The notes under the pieces were generated by a model. It was not told where the DNA came from. It made no database searches and was given only the letters and a program-made list of their open reading frames with translations. Both the position numbers and the translations under genes were made by a program. A stretch of 64,000 bases of DNA from an uncultured Azohydromonas sp. GTDB lineage: Bacteria; Pseudomonadota; Gammaproteobacteria; Burkholderiales; Burkholderiaceae_C. Shown in pieces: positions 17,806-27,026 of this stretch. The DNA is taken from positions 45,781 through 109,780 of the forward strand of contig NZ_CALAOH010000021.1 in the NCBI RefSeq assembly GCF_937926365.1. Direction: 5' to 3'. How positions within the stretch are numbered: position 1 is the first letter of the stretch; each line of letters starts with the position of its first letter.

Positions 17806-19077
17806 TCACCGCGACTGCAGCGGCAGGCTCTTGAGCTTGAGGTCGGCCCAGACCTCGGCCGACTGGTGAATCAGCAGCCGCACCGGCAGGTACTGCAGCG
17901 TGGGCGCGAACCAGGCCTCGGCCGTCATCACCTCGCCGGCCACAGGCTCGCGCCGCGGCTTCACGTGCACCGCCCGCAGCGGGCCCAGCGGGGTGTCGAT
18001 CTGTTCCTCGCCCAGCACGTCGTAGGTCCACAGGTCCAGCCGGCGCGGCAGCGCCAGCGGCAGCTCCACCACGTTGCCCCGGCGCAGCAGCTCCGGGCGC
18101 AGGGTGAACATCCACGTCATCTGCACGAACTGGCTGGCGGTGTCCTGCACGCCCAGCACAGGGACGCGGCGGCTGCCGCCGGACAGCACGATGGCGTCGG
18201 GCTCGAAGCGCACCGTGGAGCGCCGCGGCGTCAGGAAGCCCATCCGCGTCTCCTCGTCGTAGCGCCGCGGCATCAGGCCGCGCGGGCCCAACTCGCCGTC
18301 GCTGCTCATGCGCCGGGACATCAGCGGCGCGAAGCGCGGGCCCACCACCACCTCCAGGTGGACCTGGTAGCGCTGGTCCTGCCGCAGCCACTGCACGCGC
18401 GCGCTGCCATGCACCTCGCCGCGATACCAGCCGGAGAGCTGGTAGTCGAGCTGCGTCGAAGGAGGCCAGTCGCGGAAGGGCGACAAGGCGTCAGATTCGA
18501 AGGCCGGCGGCACGGCCTGCGCCGTGGCGGAGGCCGGGGCGGCGGCGGAAGCGGCGTCCGCCGTGGCCTGGGCAGCGCTGGCCGCCTCCGCGGGCGCCTC
18601 GGCCTGGGCCGGCACGTCGGAGGCCTCGGACGCTGGCGCCAAAGCCGCCTCGGCCACGGCCGGCGCCTCCTCCGGCAGCGACGCCGGGTCGGAAGCCTCG
18701 TCCTGCGGCGCGGAGGCCGCCTCCGGCGCCTCGGCCACGACCTCGGGTTCAGGCTCAGGCTCAGGTTGGGACTCGGGTTCGGGCTTGGGCTCGGGCGGCG
18801 GGGCCGAGGCGGGCTGGGCGGCCGGCTTTGGCGCCTTGGGCTTTGGCGGCGGGGCCGGAGGCGGTGGCGGGGCCGGTGGCGCAGGCGCCAGCGGCGACGT
18901 CGGCGCCAGCTCGCGCACGAAGGCCACTTCCATGCGCGGCGGCGGGGCGTCCGGCTGCGGCAGCGACACCGCGATGTCGTTGATCAGCCAGACGTGCAGC
19001 AGCAGCACGGCGAGCGCCAGCAACGCCAGCTGCAACCGGCGCCGGGGGCGGCGCTTTTGCGAGGGGACTACGGGCAT
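17806..19077 (-). CDS. DUF3108 envelope protein with TonB-like Pro/Glu-rich linker
   Basis: 423 residues. A basic start and one membrane helix (residues ~15-35) are followed by a 140-residue low-complexity linker rich in Pro, Ala and Glu, including a repeated Pro-Glu tract, then a globular DUF3108 domain (from ~residue 205) ending near the C-terminus. The domain is periplasmic by topology. The layout resembles TonB, which spans the periplasm with a Pro/Glu-Pro/Lys linker, but no TonB C-terminal domain is visible. Function is unknown; DUF3108 proteins are widespread in Burkholderiales near envelope genes. Confidence 0.8.
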   Translation of the reverse strand: MPVVPSQKRRPRRRLQLALLALAVLLLHVWLINDIAVSLPQPDAPPPRMEVAFVRELAPTSPLAPAPPAPPPPPAPPPKPKAPKPAAQPASAPPPEPKPEPESQPEPEPEPEVVAEAPEAASAPQDEASDPASLPEEAPAVAEAALAPASEASDVPAQAEAPAEAASAAQATADAASAAAPASATAQAVPPAFESDALSPFRDWPPSTQLDYQLSGWYRGEVHGSARVQWLRQDQRYQVHLEVVVGPRFAPLMSRRMSSDGELGPRGLMPRRYDEETRMGFLTPRRSTVRFEPDAIVLSGGSRRVPVLGVQDTASQFVQMTWMFTLRPELLRRGNVVELPLALPRRLDLWTYDVLGEEQIDTPLGPLRAVHVKPRREPVAGEVMTAEAWFAPTLQYLPVRLLIHQSAEVWADLKLKSLPLQSR

Positions 19078-19128
19078 TCAAGCAACGGCGAAGGCGCCGC
19101 CGCGGCAGGCAACGGCGGGATATGCGGC

Positions 19129-20868
19129 TCAGCCCTGCAGCCAAGCCTCGCGCAGCGCGCGCGCCGATTCGCCCGCCTGCTCGTCCACCGCCAGCACCAC
19201 GCTGGTGGCAGGCTGCGCCGGCGGCTCGACGTGGCAGCTCAGCACGCGCTGGCCGCGCACCAGCAGCAGCTCGAAGGGCGCGCCCACGGTGAGCCACTGC
19301 TGCGCGTCCTCCAGCCGGCGCACGCGCCAGCGGTCCACCGCCAGCAGCTCGTCGCCGGCCGACACGCCCGCGCGCTCGGCGGCGCTGCCGCGCAGCACCG
19401 CGCGCACCTGCACGCCGGTCACCGGCCCCTCGCTCAGGCGCAGCCCCAGCGCGGCGGCAAAGGGCAGCGGCTCGGTCTTCCAGGCCACGCCCACGCGCGC
19501 CAGCAGCGGCTGCAGCGCCACGTCCTCGGTGCCGTGCACCCAGGCGTGCAGTTCCTCGGCCAGCGAGCGGCCGGCCACCTGCGCCAGCGCGCGCTCCACG
19601 TCCTCCTCGCCGATGGGACCGCCGCCGCTGTCACGCCACAGGGTGCGCATCACCTCGTCCAGTGAACCCTCGCCACGGCTTCGCAGCGTCAGGTCCAGCG
19701 CCAGCGCCACCAGGGAACCCTTGGCGTAGTAGCTCACGGTGGCGTTGGGCGTGTTCTCGTCGCTGCGGTAGTACTTGACCCAGGCGTCGAAACTGGACTG
19801 CGCCACGCTCTGCACGAAGCGCCCCGGCGTGGCCAGCACGCCGTTGAGGTTCTTGGCCACCAGTTTCAAATAGCGCGCCTCGTCGATGAGCCCCGCGCGC
19901 ACCAGCAGGAGGTCGTCGTAGTAGGACGTGAAGCCTTCGAAGAACCACAGCAGCTCGGTGTAGTTCTCCTGGCCATAGTCCAGGCGCTCGAACTCGCGCG
20001 GCTTCAGGCGCTTGACGTTCCAACTGTGGAAGTACTCGTGGCTGATGAGGCCCAGCAGCGTGACGTAGCCGTCGGTGAGCTGGGTCACGGACACGCCGCG
20101 GCGCGGCAGGTCGCGGCGCGAGGCGATCAGTGCCGTGCTGGCGCGGTGTTCCAGGCCGCCGTAACCGTCCTCCACCACGTTGAGCAGGAACACGTAGCGC
20201 TCGAAGGGCGCGGGCTCGTCCTGCGGATGCCAGAAGGCGATCTGCGCCTCGCAGATGCGCCGCGCGTCGGCCAGCAGCCGCTCGCCGTCGAAGCCGGGCC
20301 AGGCACCGGCCACGACGAACTCGTGCGGCACGCCCGCGGCCTCGAAGCTGCCGCGCCAGAAACGGCCCAGCTCGAAGGGATGGTCGATGAGCTCGTGGTA
20401 GTCGGGCGCGCCGAAGGCCAGCGCCGCGCCGCCCTCCACCGCCGGCATGGCGGTGGCGATCTCCCAACCCTCGGGCAGCTGGCCGAAGCTGATCTGGTGC
20501 GGCTCGTGCTCGCGCCCTTCCACGCGCAGGCACAGGCTGGTGCCGTTGAAGAAACCGCGGTCGGCGTCGAGGAAGGCGGTGCGCACGGAGGTGTCGAAGG
20601 CATAGACCAGGCAGCTCACTTCCAGCGCGGCTTCGCCCGCGCAGGCCGCGAGCCAGGTGGTCTTGTCCAGCTGCCGCAGCGCCACGGGCGCGTCGCCCTG
20701 GCGCGCCCGCAGTCCCGAGAGGTGGCGGCCGAACTCGCGCACCATGTAGCTGCCCGGAATCCACACCGGCAGGCTCAGGCGCTGCTCGGCGGCGGGCCGC
20801 GGCACGCTCAGCGTGACGCGCCAGAGATGCGAAGGGGCGTCCTCGACGTCGATGCGGTAATGGATCAT
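19129..20868 (-). CDS. M61 family peptidase with PDZ domain
   Basis: 579 residues. The zinc site HEYFHSWNVKRL lies at residues 277-288 and the third ligand glutamate follows in NYTELLWFFEGFTSYY, both hallmarks of M61 glycyl aminopeptidases. A beta-sandwich region fills the first ~170 residues and a PDZ domain lies near residues 470-560 (GSAAERAGVSAGDELLAV). No signal peptide is visible, so it is probably cytoplasmic. It trims N-terminal Gly or Ala from peptides. It lies 51 bases upstream of the DUF3108 gene in the same direction. Confidence 0.93.
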   Translation of the reverse strand: MIHYRIDVEDAPSHLWRVTLSVPRPAAEQRLSLPVWIPGSYMVREFGRHLSGLRARQGDAPVALRQLDKTTWLAACAGEAALEVSCLVYAFDTSVRTAFLDADRGFFNGTSLCLRVEGREHEPHQISFGQLPEGWEIATAMPAVEGGAALAFGAPDYHELIDHPFELGRFWRGSFEAAGVPHEFVVAGAWPGFDGERLLADARRICEAQIAFWHPQDEPAPFERYVFLLNVVEDGYGGLEHRASTALIASRRDLPRRGVSVTQLTDGYVTLLGLISHEYFHSWNVKRLKPREFERLDYGQENYTELLWFFEGFTSYYDDLLLVRAGLIDEARYLKLVAKNLNGVLATPGRFVQSVAQSSFDAWVKYYRSDENTPNATVSYYAKGSLVALALDLTLRSRGEGSLDEVMRTLWRDSGGGPIGEEDVERALAQVAGRSLAEELHAWVHGTEDVALQPLLARVGVAWKTEPLPFAAALGLRLSEGPVTGVQVRAVLRGSAAERAGVSAGDELLAVDRWRVRRLEDAQQWLTVGAPFELLLVRGQRVLSCHVEPPAQPATSVVLAVDEQAGESARALREAWLQG

Positions 20869-20944
20869 GGCTGCGGGCGGGGTGATACGTGGGTGATGCG
20901 GGCCGCCGCGCCGGCGCCCCGGTGAATGGGCCGAGGCAGGCAGT

Positions 20945-21406
20945 TCAGGTGCCCGCGGCGCCCAGGAAACAGCTCAGCGCGCCGACGGCGGTGAGGCGGA
21001 AGCGCAGCGTCAGCCAGGGCTGCAGCCCCAGCGTGGGATAGAGGCGCCGGTCCACCAGGTAGCACGCCACCAGCAGCACGCCCTGCAGCACCAGGCCGGC
21101 ATAGGGCGGCATCAGCAGCGCCACCCAGGCCGCCAGCGAGGGCACCACGCCCCAGGTGAAGAGTCGCGGCTGGCCGTGGATGAAGCCCAGCCCCCAGTGG
21201 ATGCCGCCCAGGAACGAGACGATCAGCGCCGCATAGGCCGCCAGCGCGTCCACCACGTAGGGATGCGCGTCCGGGCGCACGAACCACACCAGCAGCGCGC
21301 CGAAGACGAAGGGAACCAGGCCGGCATAGCCCAGGCGCAGCGCGGGCTGCACGGGCATGTAGGGGCCGGAAGGAGCGACGGGCACGGGCGAATGCATATG
21401 CAACAT
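20945..21406 (-). CDS. DUF3429 family small membrane protein
   Basis: About 153 residues from the ATG at 21406, preceded by a GGGGGG ribosome-binding tract; later ATGs at 21397 and 21358 are alternatives. Four or five hydrophobic helices are evident, with VVDALAAYAALIVSFLGGIHWGLG in the second and third, typical of the DUF3429 family. No enzymatic motif is seen. Function unknown, inner-membrane location likely. It precedes the M61 gene in the same direction. Confidence 0.7.
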   Translation of the reverse strand: MLHMHSPVPVAPSGPYMPVQPALRLGYAGLVPFVFGALLVWFVRPDAHPYVVDALAAYAALIVSFLGGIHWGLGFIHGQPRLFTWGVVPSLAAWVALLMPPYAGLVLQGVLLVACYLVDRRLYPTLGLQPWLTLRFRLTAVGALSCFLGAAGT

Positions 21407-21487
21407 TGTGCCGTTGCCCCCCCTTACAGCCGGCTGACCCTTCGTGCCGGGCGCCACAGGACAGCGGACGCCTCAAGGCCGCGGGCC

Positions 21488-22219
21488 TCAGGACTTGCGG
21501 CTGCTTTCGGCCAGGTGCTTCTCGACCTCGGCGCTCGGGATGGCGCCGGGCACGCGGCTGCCGTCCTCGAACACCAGGGCCGGCGTGCCCTGCACGCGGT
21601 GCTTCTTGCCGAAAGCCACGTTGCGCTCCAGCGCGGCGGCGTCGCACTTGCCCATGGAGCGCGGCGGAGTGACGCCGTTGAGCATCCAGTCGCGCCAGAC
21701 CTTGGCCGGGTCCTTGGCGCACCAGATGTCCTTGGACTTGGCGTCGGAGTCGGGTCCCAGGATGGGATAGAGGAAGGTGTAGACCGTGACGTCCTTGACG
21801 GCGACCAGGTCCTTCTCGAAGCGCTTGCAGTAGCCGCAGTTCGGGTCCACGAACACGGCCATCTTGCGCGCGCCGCTGCCCTGCTTGATGACCACCGCGT
21901 CCTTCAGCGGCAGGCTGGCGAAGTCGATGGCGCTGAGCTTGTTGAGCCGCGCCTCGGTGAGGTTGGCGCGGGTGCGGGTGTCAACGATCTGGCCCTGGAT
22001 GATGTGGTCACCCTTGTCGTCCGTGTACATCACGTCGTTGCCGATGCGGATCTCCCACAGCCCCGGCACGGCGGTGCGGCTGACCTCGTCGATCTTGGGC
22101 AGGTTGGGCAGCCGCTCGGCCAGGTTCTTGCGGATCTGCGCCTCCTGCGCCGAGGCGCCCAGGGCAGCGGCGGCCAGCAGGCTGAGGGCGCCCAGGCGGG
22201 CCAGCGTGCGCGTGTTCAT
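21488..22219 (-). CDS. dsbC: DsbC family thiol:disulfide isomerase
   Basis: 243 residues with a clear signal peptide (residues 1-24, cleavage after ASA). An N-terminal dimerisation region is followed by a linker helix and a thioredoxin fold carrying CGYC at residues 128-131, and a cis-proline segment GTPALVFEDG near residue 213. A second Cys pair (WCAK and GKCD) matches DsbC. It reshuffles wrong disulfides in the periplasm. It is co-oriented with the UbiH-like gene upstream (27-base gap). Confidence 0.93.
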   Translation of the reverse strand: MNTRTLARLGALSLLAAAALGASAQEAQIRKNLAERLPNLPKIDEVSRTAVPGLWEIRIGNDVMYTDDKGDHIIQGQIVDTRTRANLTEARLNKLSAIDFASLPLKDAVVIKQGSGARKMAVFVDPNCGYCKRFEKDLVAVKDVTVYTFLYPILGPDSDAKSKDIWCAKDPAKVWRDWMLNGVTPPRSMGKCDAAALERNVAFGKKHRVQGTPALVFEDGSRVPGAIPSAEVEKHLAESSRKS

Positions 22220-22246
22220 GACTTGTCCCTTCTCGGGAAAACGGTG

Positions 22247-23359
22247 TCAGGTGCCCAGCGCGCGGCCGGCGAGCCAGCGCTTGAGCGGCGTGAGGTGGTT
22301 GACCAGGTTCAGGCCGTGGTTGCGCAGCTCGCGCAGCACGGGCGTGTCGTGCTCGAAGAGGTGCAGCAGCCCGTCGGTGAGTTGCTGCATGGCCAGCGTG
22401 GGCACGGCGCGCTGGCGCGCGTAGCGGCGCAGCAGCTTCTCGTCGGACAGCGCCCGCCAGGGCTCGCGCTGCGCAATCACCTGCGCCAGTGCCTCCACGT
22501 CGCCCAGGCCCAGGTTCAGTCCCTGGCCGGAGAGCGGATGCACCGTGTGCGCCGTGTCGCCCAGCAGCACCCAGCCCGGGCCGCACACGCGCTGCGCGCG
22601 CGAGAGCTGCAGCGGCCAGCCCACGCGCGGGCCGTCCAGCTTCAGTTGCCCGGCGGCGCCGCCGCTGGCCTCGTTGAGGGCGGCCTCGAAGTCGGCGTCG
22701 GCGAGCTGCTGCATCGCCTGCGCGCGCTCGGTGGGCATGGACCACACCAGGCCGTAGGAGACGCCCGGCCGCGGCCGGTCGAAGGGCAGCAGCGCCAGGA
22801 TGTCGGGGCTGCGGAACCACTGCCAGGCCACGCCCTGGTGCGGCCGGTCCGCCACCAGCCGCGCCGCCACCGCGGTGTGGCCGTAGGGCTTGACCTCGAA
22901 ATTCACGCCCAGCGCCTCGCGCGCGGCGGAGTGTTTGCCTTCGCACAGCGCCATGAGCCGCGCCTGCACGGGGGCGTCGGCCGGCAGCACCGTGATGTGC
23001 GGCGCGAAGCGCACGGCGGTGGCCAGGGCCTCGTCCAGCGCCTGCGCGTCCACGATCCAGCACAGCGCGTCCACGCACTGCGACCAAGCCGAGAACTCCA
23101 ACTGACTACCGTGGGCGTCGCCGTGCACCAGCATCTCGGAGACGGGGGTGGCGGCATCGGCCGGCAGCGCGTCCCACACCTTCAGGCTGCGCAGCAGGTT
23201 CACCGCCTGCGCGTTGAGCGCGTAGGTGCGCACGTCGGGCCCCTGCTGGCGCGGCAGCGCTTCCAGCAGGGCCACGCCCAAGCCCTGGCGCGAGAGGGCC
23301 AGCGCCAGGCTGCGGCCCACCGCGCCGGCGCCGCGCACGGCGATGTCGTAGGAACTCAT
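22247..23359 (-). CDS. FAD-dependent UbiH/UbiF/VisC-family hydroxylase
   Basis: 370 residues. The N-terminal FAD site VRGAGAVGRSLAL and the C-terminal signature VLLGDTAHTVHPLSGQGLNLGLGDV (ribityl-binding GD motif near residue 275) identify the ubiquinone hydroxylase family. These enzymes add hydroxyl groups to the quinone ring at the inner membrane. Which ring position this one modifies cannot be decided here. It starts close to a divergent MOSC gene; 27 bases separate it from dsbC downstream. Confidence 0.88.
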   Translation of the reverse strand: MSSYDIAVRGAGAVGRSLALALSRQGLGVALLEALPRQQGPDVRTYALNAQAVNLLRSLKVWDALPADAATPVSEMLVHGDAHGSQLEFSAWSQCVDALCWIVDAQALDEALATAVRFAPHITVLPADAPVQARLMALCEGKHSAAREALGVNFEVKPYGHTAVAARLVADRPHQGVAWQWFRSPDILALLPFDRPRPGVSYGLVWSMPTERAQAMQQLADADFEAALNEASGGAAGQLKLDGPRVGWPLQLSRAQRVCGPGWVLLGDTAHTVHPLSGQGLNLGLGDVEALAQVIAQREPWRALSDEKLLRRYARQRAVPTLAMQQLTDGLLHLFEHDTPVLRELRNHGLNLVNHLTPLKRWLAGRALGT

Positions 23360-23434
23360 GCGGAGGATTGTAGGCAGCGGCGCTTTTCCCTCCGCCGCCC
23401 GACAGGTGCGGCGCTACCATGCCGCGCCCTGCCC

Positions 23435-23460
23435 GGCGCCCGTGCCCCGGGCGCCCTTTT
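23435..23460 (+). other. Hairpin with T-run in the leader of the MOSC gene
   Basis: Eight-base GC arms (23435-23442 and 23448-23455) with a five-base loop, followed by CTTTT. It looks like an intrinsic terminator placed upstream of the gene, so it could attenuate it, or end an unseen short transcript. Confidence 0.35.
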
Positions 23461-23480
23461 CCCTCCTGCCGAGTCCTGCC

Positions 23481-24326
23481 GTGAGTGACCTCTGCCTGCG
23501 CCTGCACGCCCTGAGCATCTACCCCGTGAAGTCCTGTGCCGGCTTGGCGCTGGAGCAGGCGCTGCTCACGCCCACCGGGCTCGAATACGACCGCGCCTGG
23601 ATGCTGGTGGACGCCGATGGCGACTTCGCCAGCCAGCGCCAGTGGCCGCGCCTGCAGTTGGTGAAGCCGTCCTTCGAGGGCGAGACGCTGCTGCTGCACG
23701 CGCCGGACCTGCTCCCGCTGGCGCTGCCACTGGCGGTCCAGGGCACGCCGCGCCAAGTGAGAGTGTGGGACGACGAGGTCACGGCGCTGGACCAGGGCGA
23801 CGCGGCGGCGCACTGGTTCGAGGCCGCCGTGGGCCAGCCGCTGCGGCTGGTGCGCTTCGATCCGGCGCAGCGCCGGCTGTCGGACCCGAAGTGGAGCGCC
23901 GGCGTGGAGGCGGAGAACGCCTTCAGCGACGGTTTCCCCTTGCTGGTGGCCTCCACCGCCTCGCTGGCGGAGCTCAATGCCCGGTTGGCAGCGCGCGGGC
24001 AGCCGCCCGTCACGCTGGAGCGCTTCCGGCCCAACCTGGTGCTCGACGGGCTGGAGGACGCCCACGGCGAGGACTTCATCGACACGCTGGAGCTCGAAGG
24101 CGGCGTGCGTCTGAAACTGGTGAAGCCCTGCGTGCGCTGCTCGATCCCGAACGTCGATCCGGCCACGGCCGAGCGCGGCCACGAGCCCGGCGACACGCTG
24201 GCGGGCTACCGGGCCGATCCGCGCATGAAGGGCCGCGTCACCTTCGCCATGAACGCGGTGATCGAGGCCGGCGTGGGGCAGGTGCTGCGCGTGGGCGGCG
24301 GCGTGGAGGCGTCGCTGGCGGTGTGA
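23481..24326 (+). CDS. MOSC domain-containing protein (YcbX/mARC-like)
   Basis: 281 residues from a GTG. An N-terminal beta-barrel MOSC-N domain (ALSIYPVKSCAGLAL, EYDRAWMLVDADGDF) precedes the MOSC domain, which holds the molybdenum-ligand cysteine in KLVKPCVRCSIPNVDP near residue 218. That arrangement matches YcbX/mARC proteins, which reduce N-hydroxylated compounds using molybdenum cofactor; unlike E. coli YcbX no C-terminal 2Fe-2S ferredoxin domain is present. Divergent from the UbiH-like gene. Confidence 0.88.
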   Translation: MSDLCLRLHALSIYPVKSCAGLALEQALLTPTGLEYDRAWMLVDADGDFASQRQWPRLQLVKPSFEGETLLLHAPDLLPLALPLAVQGTPRQVRVWDDEVTALDQGDAAAHWFEAAVGQPLRLVRFDPAQRRLSDPKWSAGVEAENAFSDGFPLLVASTASLAELNARLAARGQPPVTLERFRPNLVLDGLEDAHGEDFIDTLELEGGVRLKLVKPCVRCSIPNVDPATAERGHEPGDTLAGYRADPRMKGRVTFAMNAVIEAGVGQVLRVGGGVEASLAV

Positions 24327-24386
24327 ATGCACGCCGCGCGGGCGGCGTCCATCCCCCGCGGAGGGGAAGCGGAAAGGCCGGGCGAC

Positions 24387-24392
24387 TAGAAT
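24387..24392 (+). promoter_or_regulatory. Possible -10 element for ychF
   Basis: TAGAAT lies 58 bases before the ychF ATG, in a stretch otherwise rich in G and C. No good -35 is seen at the right distance. Weak support only. Confidence 0.25.
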
Positions 24393-24449
24393 TTCGGCCC
24401 TTCAGCCCTGTCCGGGCCTTCGTCTGCCCTCTTACCCGGAACCCTTTCC

Positions 24450-25544
24450 ATGAGCCTCAAGTGCGGCATCGTGGGCCTGCCCAACGTAGGCAAGTCCACC
24501 CTCTTCAATGCGCTGACCAAGGCGGGCATCGCTGCCGAGAACTATCCCTTCTGCACCATCGAGCCCAACGTGGGCGTGGTGGAACTGCCTGATCCGCGGC
24601 TGGACAAGCTGTCGGAGATCGTCAAGCCCGAGCGCGTGGTGCCGGCCATCGTCGAGTTCGTGGACATCGCGGGCCTGGTGGCGGGCGCGTCCAAGGGCGA
24701 GGGCCTGGGCAACCAGTTCCTCTCGCACATCCGCGAGACCGACGCCATCGTCAACGTGGTGCGCTGCTTCGAGGACGAGAACGTCATCCACGTGGCCGGC
24801 AAGGTGGACCCGATCGCCGACATCGAGGTGATCCAGACCGAGCTGTGCCTGGCCGACCTGGCCACGGTGGAGAAGAGCCTGCAGCGCTACACCAAGGTGG
24901 CCAAGGCCGGCGGCGACAAGGACGCGCAGCGCCTGGTGGACGTGCTGCGCAAGTGCGAGGCCGCGCTCAACGAGGCCAAGCCCGTGCGCACCATCGACTT
25001 CAGCAAGGAAGAACTTGTCGTGCTCAAGCCGCTGTGCCTGATCACGGCCAAGCCAGCGATGTTCGTGGGCAACGTCTCGGAAGACGGCTTCGAGAACAAC
25101 CCCTTCCTGGACCGCCTGACGGAGTACGCCGCGAGCCAGAACGCGCCGGTGGTGGCGATCTGCGCCAAGACCGAAGCGGACCTGGCCGACATGGAGGAAG
25201 AGGACAAGGCGCTGTTCCTGGCCGAGATGGGCCAGGACGAGCCGGGGCTGAACCGCCTGATCCGCGCCGCCTTCAAGCTGCTGGGCCTGCAGACCTACTT
25301 CACCGCCGGCGTGAAGGAAGTGCGCGCCTGGACCATCCACATCGGCGACACGGCGCCGCAGGCTGCGGGCGTGATCCACACCGACTTCGAGCGCGGCTTC
25401 ATCCGCGCGCAGACCATCTCCTACGACGACTTCATCGCCTACAAGGGCGAGCAGGGCGCCAAGGACGCCGGGAAGATGCGCGCCGAGGGCAAGGAATACG
25501 TGGTCAAGGATGGGGACGTGATGAACTTCCTGTTCAACGTGTAA
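24450..25544 (+). CDS. ychF: Redox-regulated ATPase YchF
   Basis: 364 residues, full length. G1 is GLPNVGKST at residues 9-17, the switch region follows in [19 protein letters not shown], and NVSE (about residue 204) replaces the guanine-reading NKxD, the reason YchF prefers ATP. A coiled-coil insert (residues ~120-200) and a C-terminal TGS domain (~280-364) complete the family layout. It binds ribosomes and modulates oxidative-stress and translation responses. It ends at an intrinsic terminator. Confidence 0.97.
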   Translation: MSLKCGIVGLPNVGKSTLFNALTKAGIAAENYPFCTIEPNVGVVELPDPRLDKLSEIVKPERVVPAIVEFVDIAGLVAGASKGEGLGNQFLSHIRETDAIVNVVRCFEDENVIHVAGKVDPIADIEVIQTELCLADLATVEKSLQRYTKVAKAGGDKDAQRLVDVLRKCEAALNEAKPVRTIDFSKEELVVLKPLCLITAKPAMFVGNVSEDGFENNPFLDRLTEYAASQNAPVVAICAKTEADLADMEEEDKALFLAEMGQDEPGLNRLIRAAFKLLGLQTYFTAGVKEVRAWTIHIGDTAPQAAGVIHTDFERGFIRAQTISYDDFIAYKGEQGAKDAGKMRAEGKEYVVKDGDVMNFLFNV

Positions 25545-25583
25545 ATGAAATTTGGCGGGAGTTTTCGTCCCGCTCCATCCAAG

Positions 25584-25618
25584 TCCCCGTGTATCCTGGT
25601 AATCACGGGGATTTTTTT
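25584..25618 (+). terminator. Intrinsic terminator after ychF
   Basis: Eight-base perfect arms (25584-25591 and 25604-25611) with a 12-base loop and a seven-T run. It lies before the HEPN gene's ATG at 25650, so that gene would need its own promoter or read-through. Confidence 0.85.
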
Positions 25619-25649
25619 GACGCTGCAGGCAACCACTCAAAAAGCACGT

Positions 25650-26102
25650 ATGTCCAGCTTGGCGCTACCCCAGGGAGATGATCATCCGGAAGCAGCCCGC
25701 AAGCATTTGACAGATTCAAGCATTTTATTGAATGCGGGCCGCGCAGACGGAGCAGCTTATCTCAGCGGCTACGTGGCGGAGTGCAGTCTCAAAAGCCTGT
25801 GGCTTTATGAAACCGGCGTTCCTCCAGCCGGGACACCGTTGCCCTGGGGGCGGCGCGGCCATGACCTTTCGCATCTGCACTCGCAAGCCACTGCCTTGGC
25901 AGCCGTGGCTGGTGCGAGAACCGCGAGATATGTGGGAAACACCCTGCGGACCATGGCAGGCTCGTCGCTGTTTACCTGGAATTCCGAGCATCGCTACCAC
26001 GCACCTGGCATGACGCTGCGTGACGCCACCGCCTGGCACAACACGGCAACCCAGGCTTACCAGGAAAGCGTGGGCCAGATGTACCTGGACGGAGTTCTGT
26101 AA
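25650..26102 (+). CDS. HEPN domain-containing protein
   Basis: 150 residues from the ATG at 25650. The helical pattern of HEPN proteins is recognisable: AARKHLTDSSILLNAGRADGA, then YLSGYVAECSLKSLWL (a hallmark helix near residue 32-47), RRGHDLSHL (a His-containing turn near residue 72) and RYHAPGM. HEPN proteins are often RNases or antitoxin-linked factors; the catalytic R-x4-6-H signature is not clearly present. The stop (TAA) overlaps the ATG of a short frame at 26102, so a partner gene once followed. Base composition is less GC-rich than its neighbours, suggesting transfer. The in-frame sequence upstream to 25545 covers the ychF terminator and is not coding. Confidence 0.7.
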   Translation: MSSLALPQGDDHPEAARKHLTDSSILLNAGRADGAAYLSGYVAECSLKSLWLYETGVPPAGTPLPWGRRGHDLSHLHSQATALAAVAGARTARYVGNTLRTMAGSSLFTWNSEHRYHAPGMTLRDATAWHNTATQAYQESVGQMYLDGVL

Positions 26103-26245
26103 TGCCCAGATTCATTCACTTCGACGAAGCTTATTCAGCCGCCATTGAAGCGTTGCGGGGCTGGCTTTCAGAGAATCCGGCGATTTCCGAAGCCCTGCTC
26201 ATCACGGATCTGTTCGGAAAACTACGCTCGCGGCTTCACGTGTAG
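26102..26245 (+). pseudogene. 5' fragment of the gene that followed the HEPN gene
   Basis: 47 codons from an ATG that overlaps the HEPN stop (TAATG), ending at a TAG. The peptide (IHFDEAYSAAIEALRGWL, then EALLITDLFGKLRSRL) looks like an intact, conserved-type N-terminus that is cut short. I do not recognise the parent family. Immediately after it the reading of an unrelated ATPase begins in another frame, so a deletion probably joined the two near 26217-26225. It could also be a genuine tiny protein. Confidence 0.5.
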
Positions 26246-26939
26246 AACTGATGTGGGGCGAACGCGACTTGTACGCGATGCTGCTCAAGCGGATCGCCAA
26301 TGCGGACCCTCAGTTGGCCTCATATCTCAAGGCTGCCAAGAGTGTGGAATGGCAGGAAGATCCCGACTTGGGACTTATCCCCATACTCAGCCGCTGGGAT
26401 GATGCCCGGCCCGCCATCGAACGCATGGTGGGTCCTTACATGGGAGCCAACCAGAAAAGGGGTTGGTTTACCGCTGGCTGCTGGACCATATTCGTGACGG
26501 CTTGGGCCGCGCTTATCCGCGCCCTCTGGTTCAAATGCTGGAATTGGCCGCAGGCAGCGAGCGCCGACAGGCGCAGCCCTTGAAACGTCCCCGCCTGCTG
26601 CAGCCTACGTCGCTGCGCTCGGCTCTTGACCGGGTATCCAACGACCACGTGATCCAGATGCGGGACGAATTTCCCTGGCTGGATTCCCTCAAGGCCAGCC
26701 TTGCGACCAATCCGCTGGTGCCTTACCTGGAAAAGGACGCCGTCAAGCTGCTGGATGTGGCCATTTCTGCCGATGAAGCCAAACCACCCTACGAAGGCAA
26801 GGAACTGCTGGAATACCTGATCGAAGTAGGTGTGCTGCGCCGACGCCCGGACCGCCGTATCGACGCTCCCGACCTGTTCCTGGCCGGCCTCGGCCTGCGC
26901 CGCAAGGGCGGCGTCAAGCGCAGGAGCGAGACGGCTTGA
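26221..26939 (+). pseudogene. C-terminal remnant of a P-loop ATPase, Sll1717-like family, frameshifted
   Basis: Two frames together spell one protein. 26221-26460 gives RVELMWGERDLYAMLLKRIAN onward to PYMGANQKRG, and 26463-26939 continues with LVYRWLLDHIRDGLGRAYPRP and DEFPWLDSL to the natural end RSETA. The shift sits in a four-G run (26459-26462), where one lost G would explain it. The pattern (MGANxKRG, then a WLLDHIRDGLG helix and a winged-helix-like end) resembles the C-terminal half of Sll1717-type STAND-like ATPases. The N-terminal P-loop half is absent. Family assignment is by pattern only and moderately sure; that it is broken is clearer. Confidence 0.6.
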
Positions 26940-27026
26940 ATGCCAGCCGTCCACCCTGCGCCCCTCACAGGCTCACCCAGTGAGTCCCTACCAGCGTAGC
27001 CTCGCGGCACGCCCTCCGGCCGCCCC

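Noticed and set aside
18500..18900. Tandem repeat or CRISPR-like signal in the Pro/Glu/Ala-rich DNA
   Set aside because: The repetition is codon-level low complexity inside the DUF3108 linker; there are no regular spacers, and no cas genes in the window.
26145..26402. An 85-codon frame overlapping the ATPase remnant
   Set aside because: Composition is random and it conflicts with the recognisable ATPase-like frame over the same bases.
26930..26951. A terminator at the end of the ATPase remnant
   Set aside because: Seven-base arms exist but no T-run follows, and half of the stem is coding; too weak to report as a feature.
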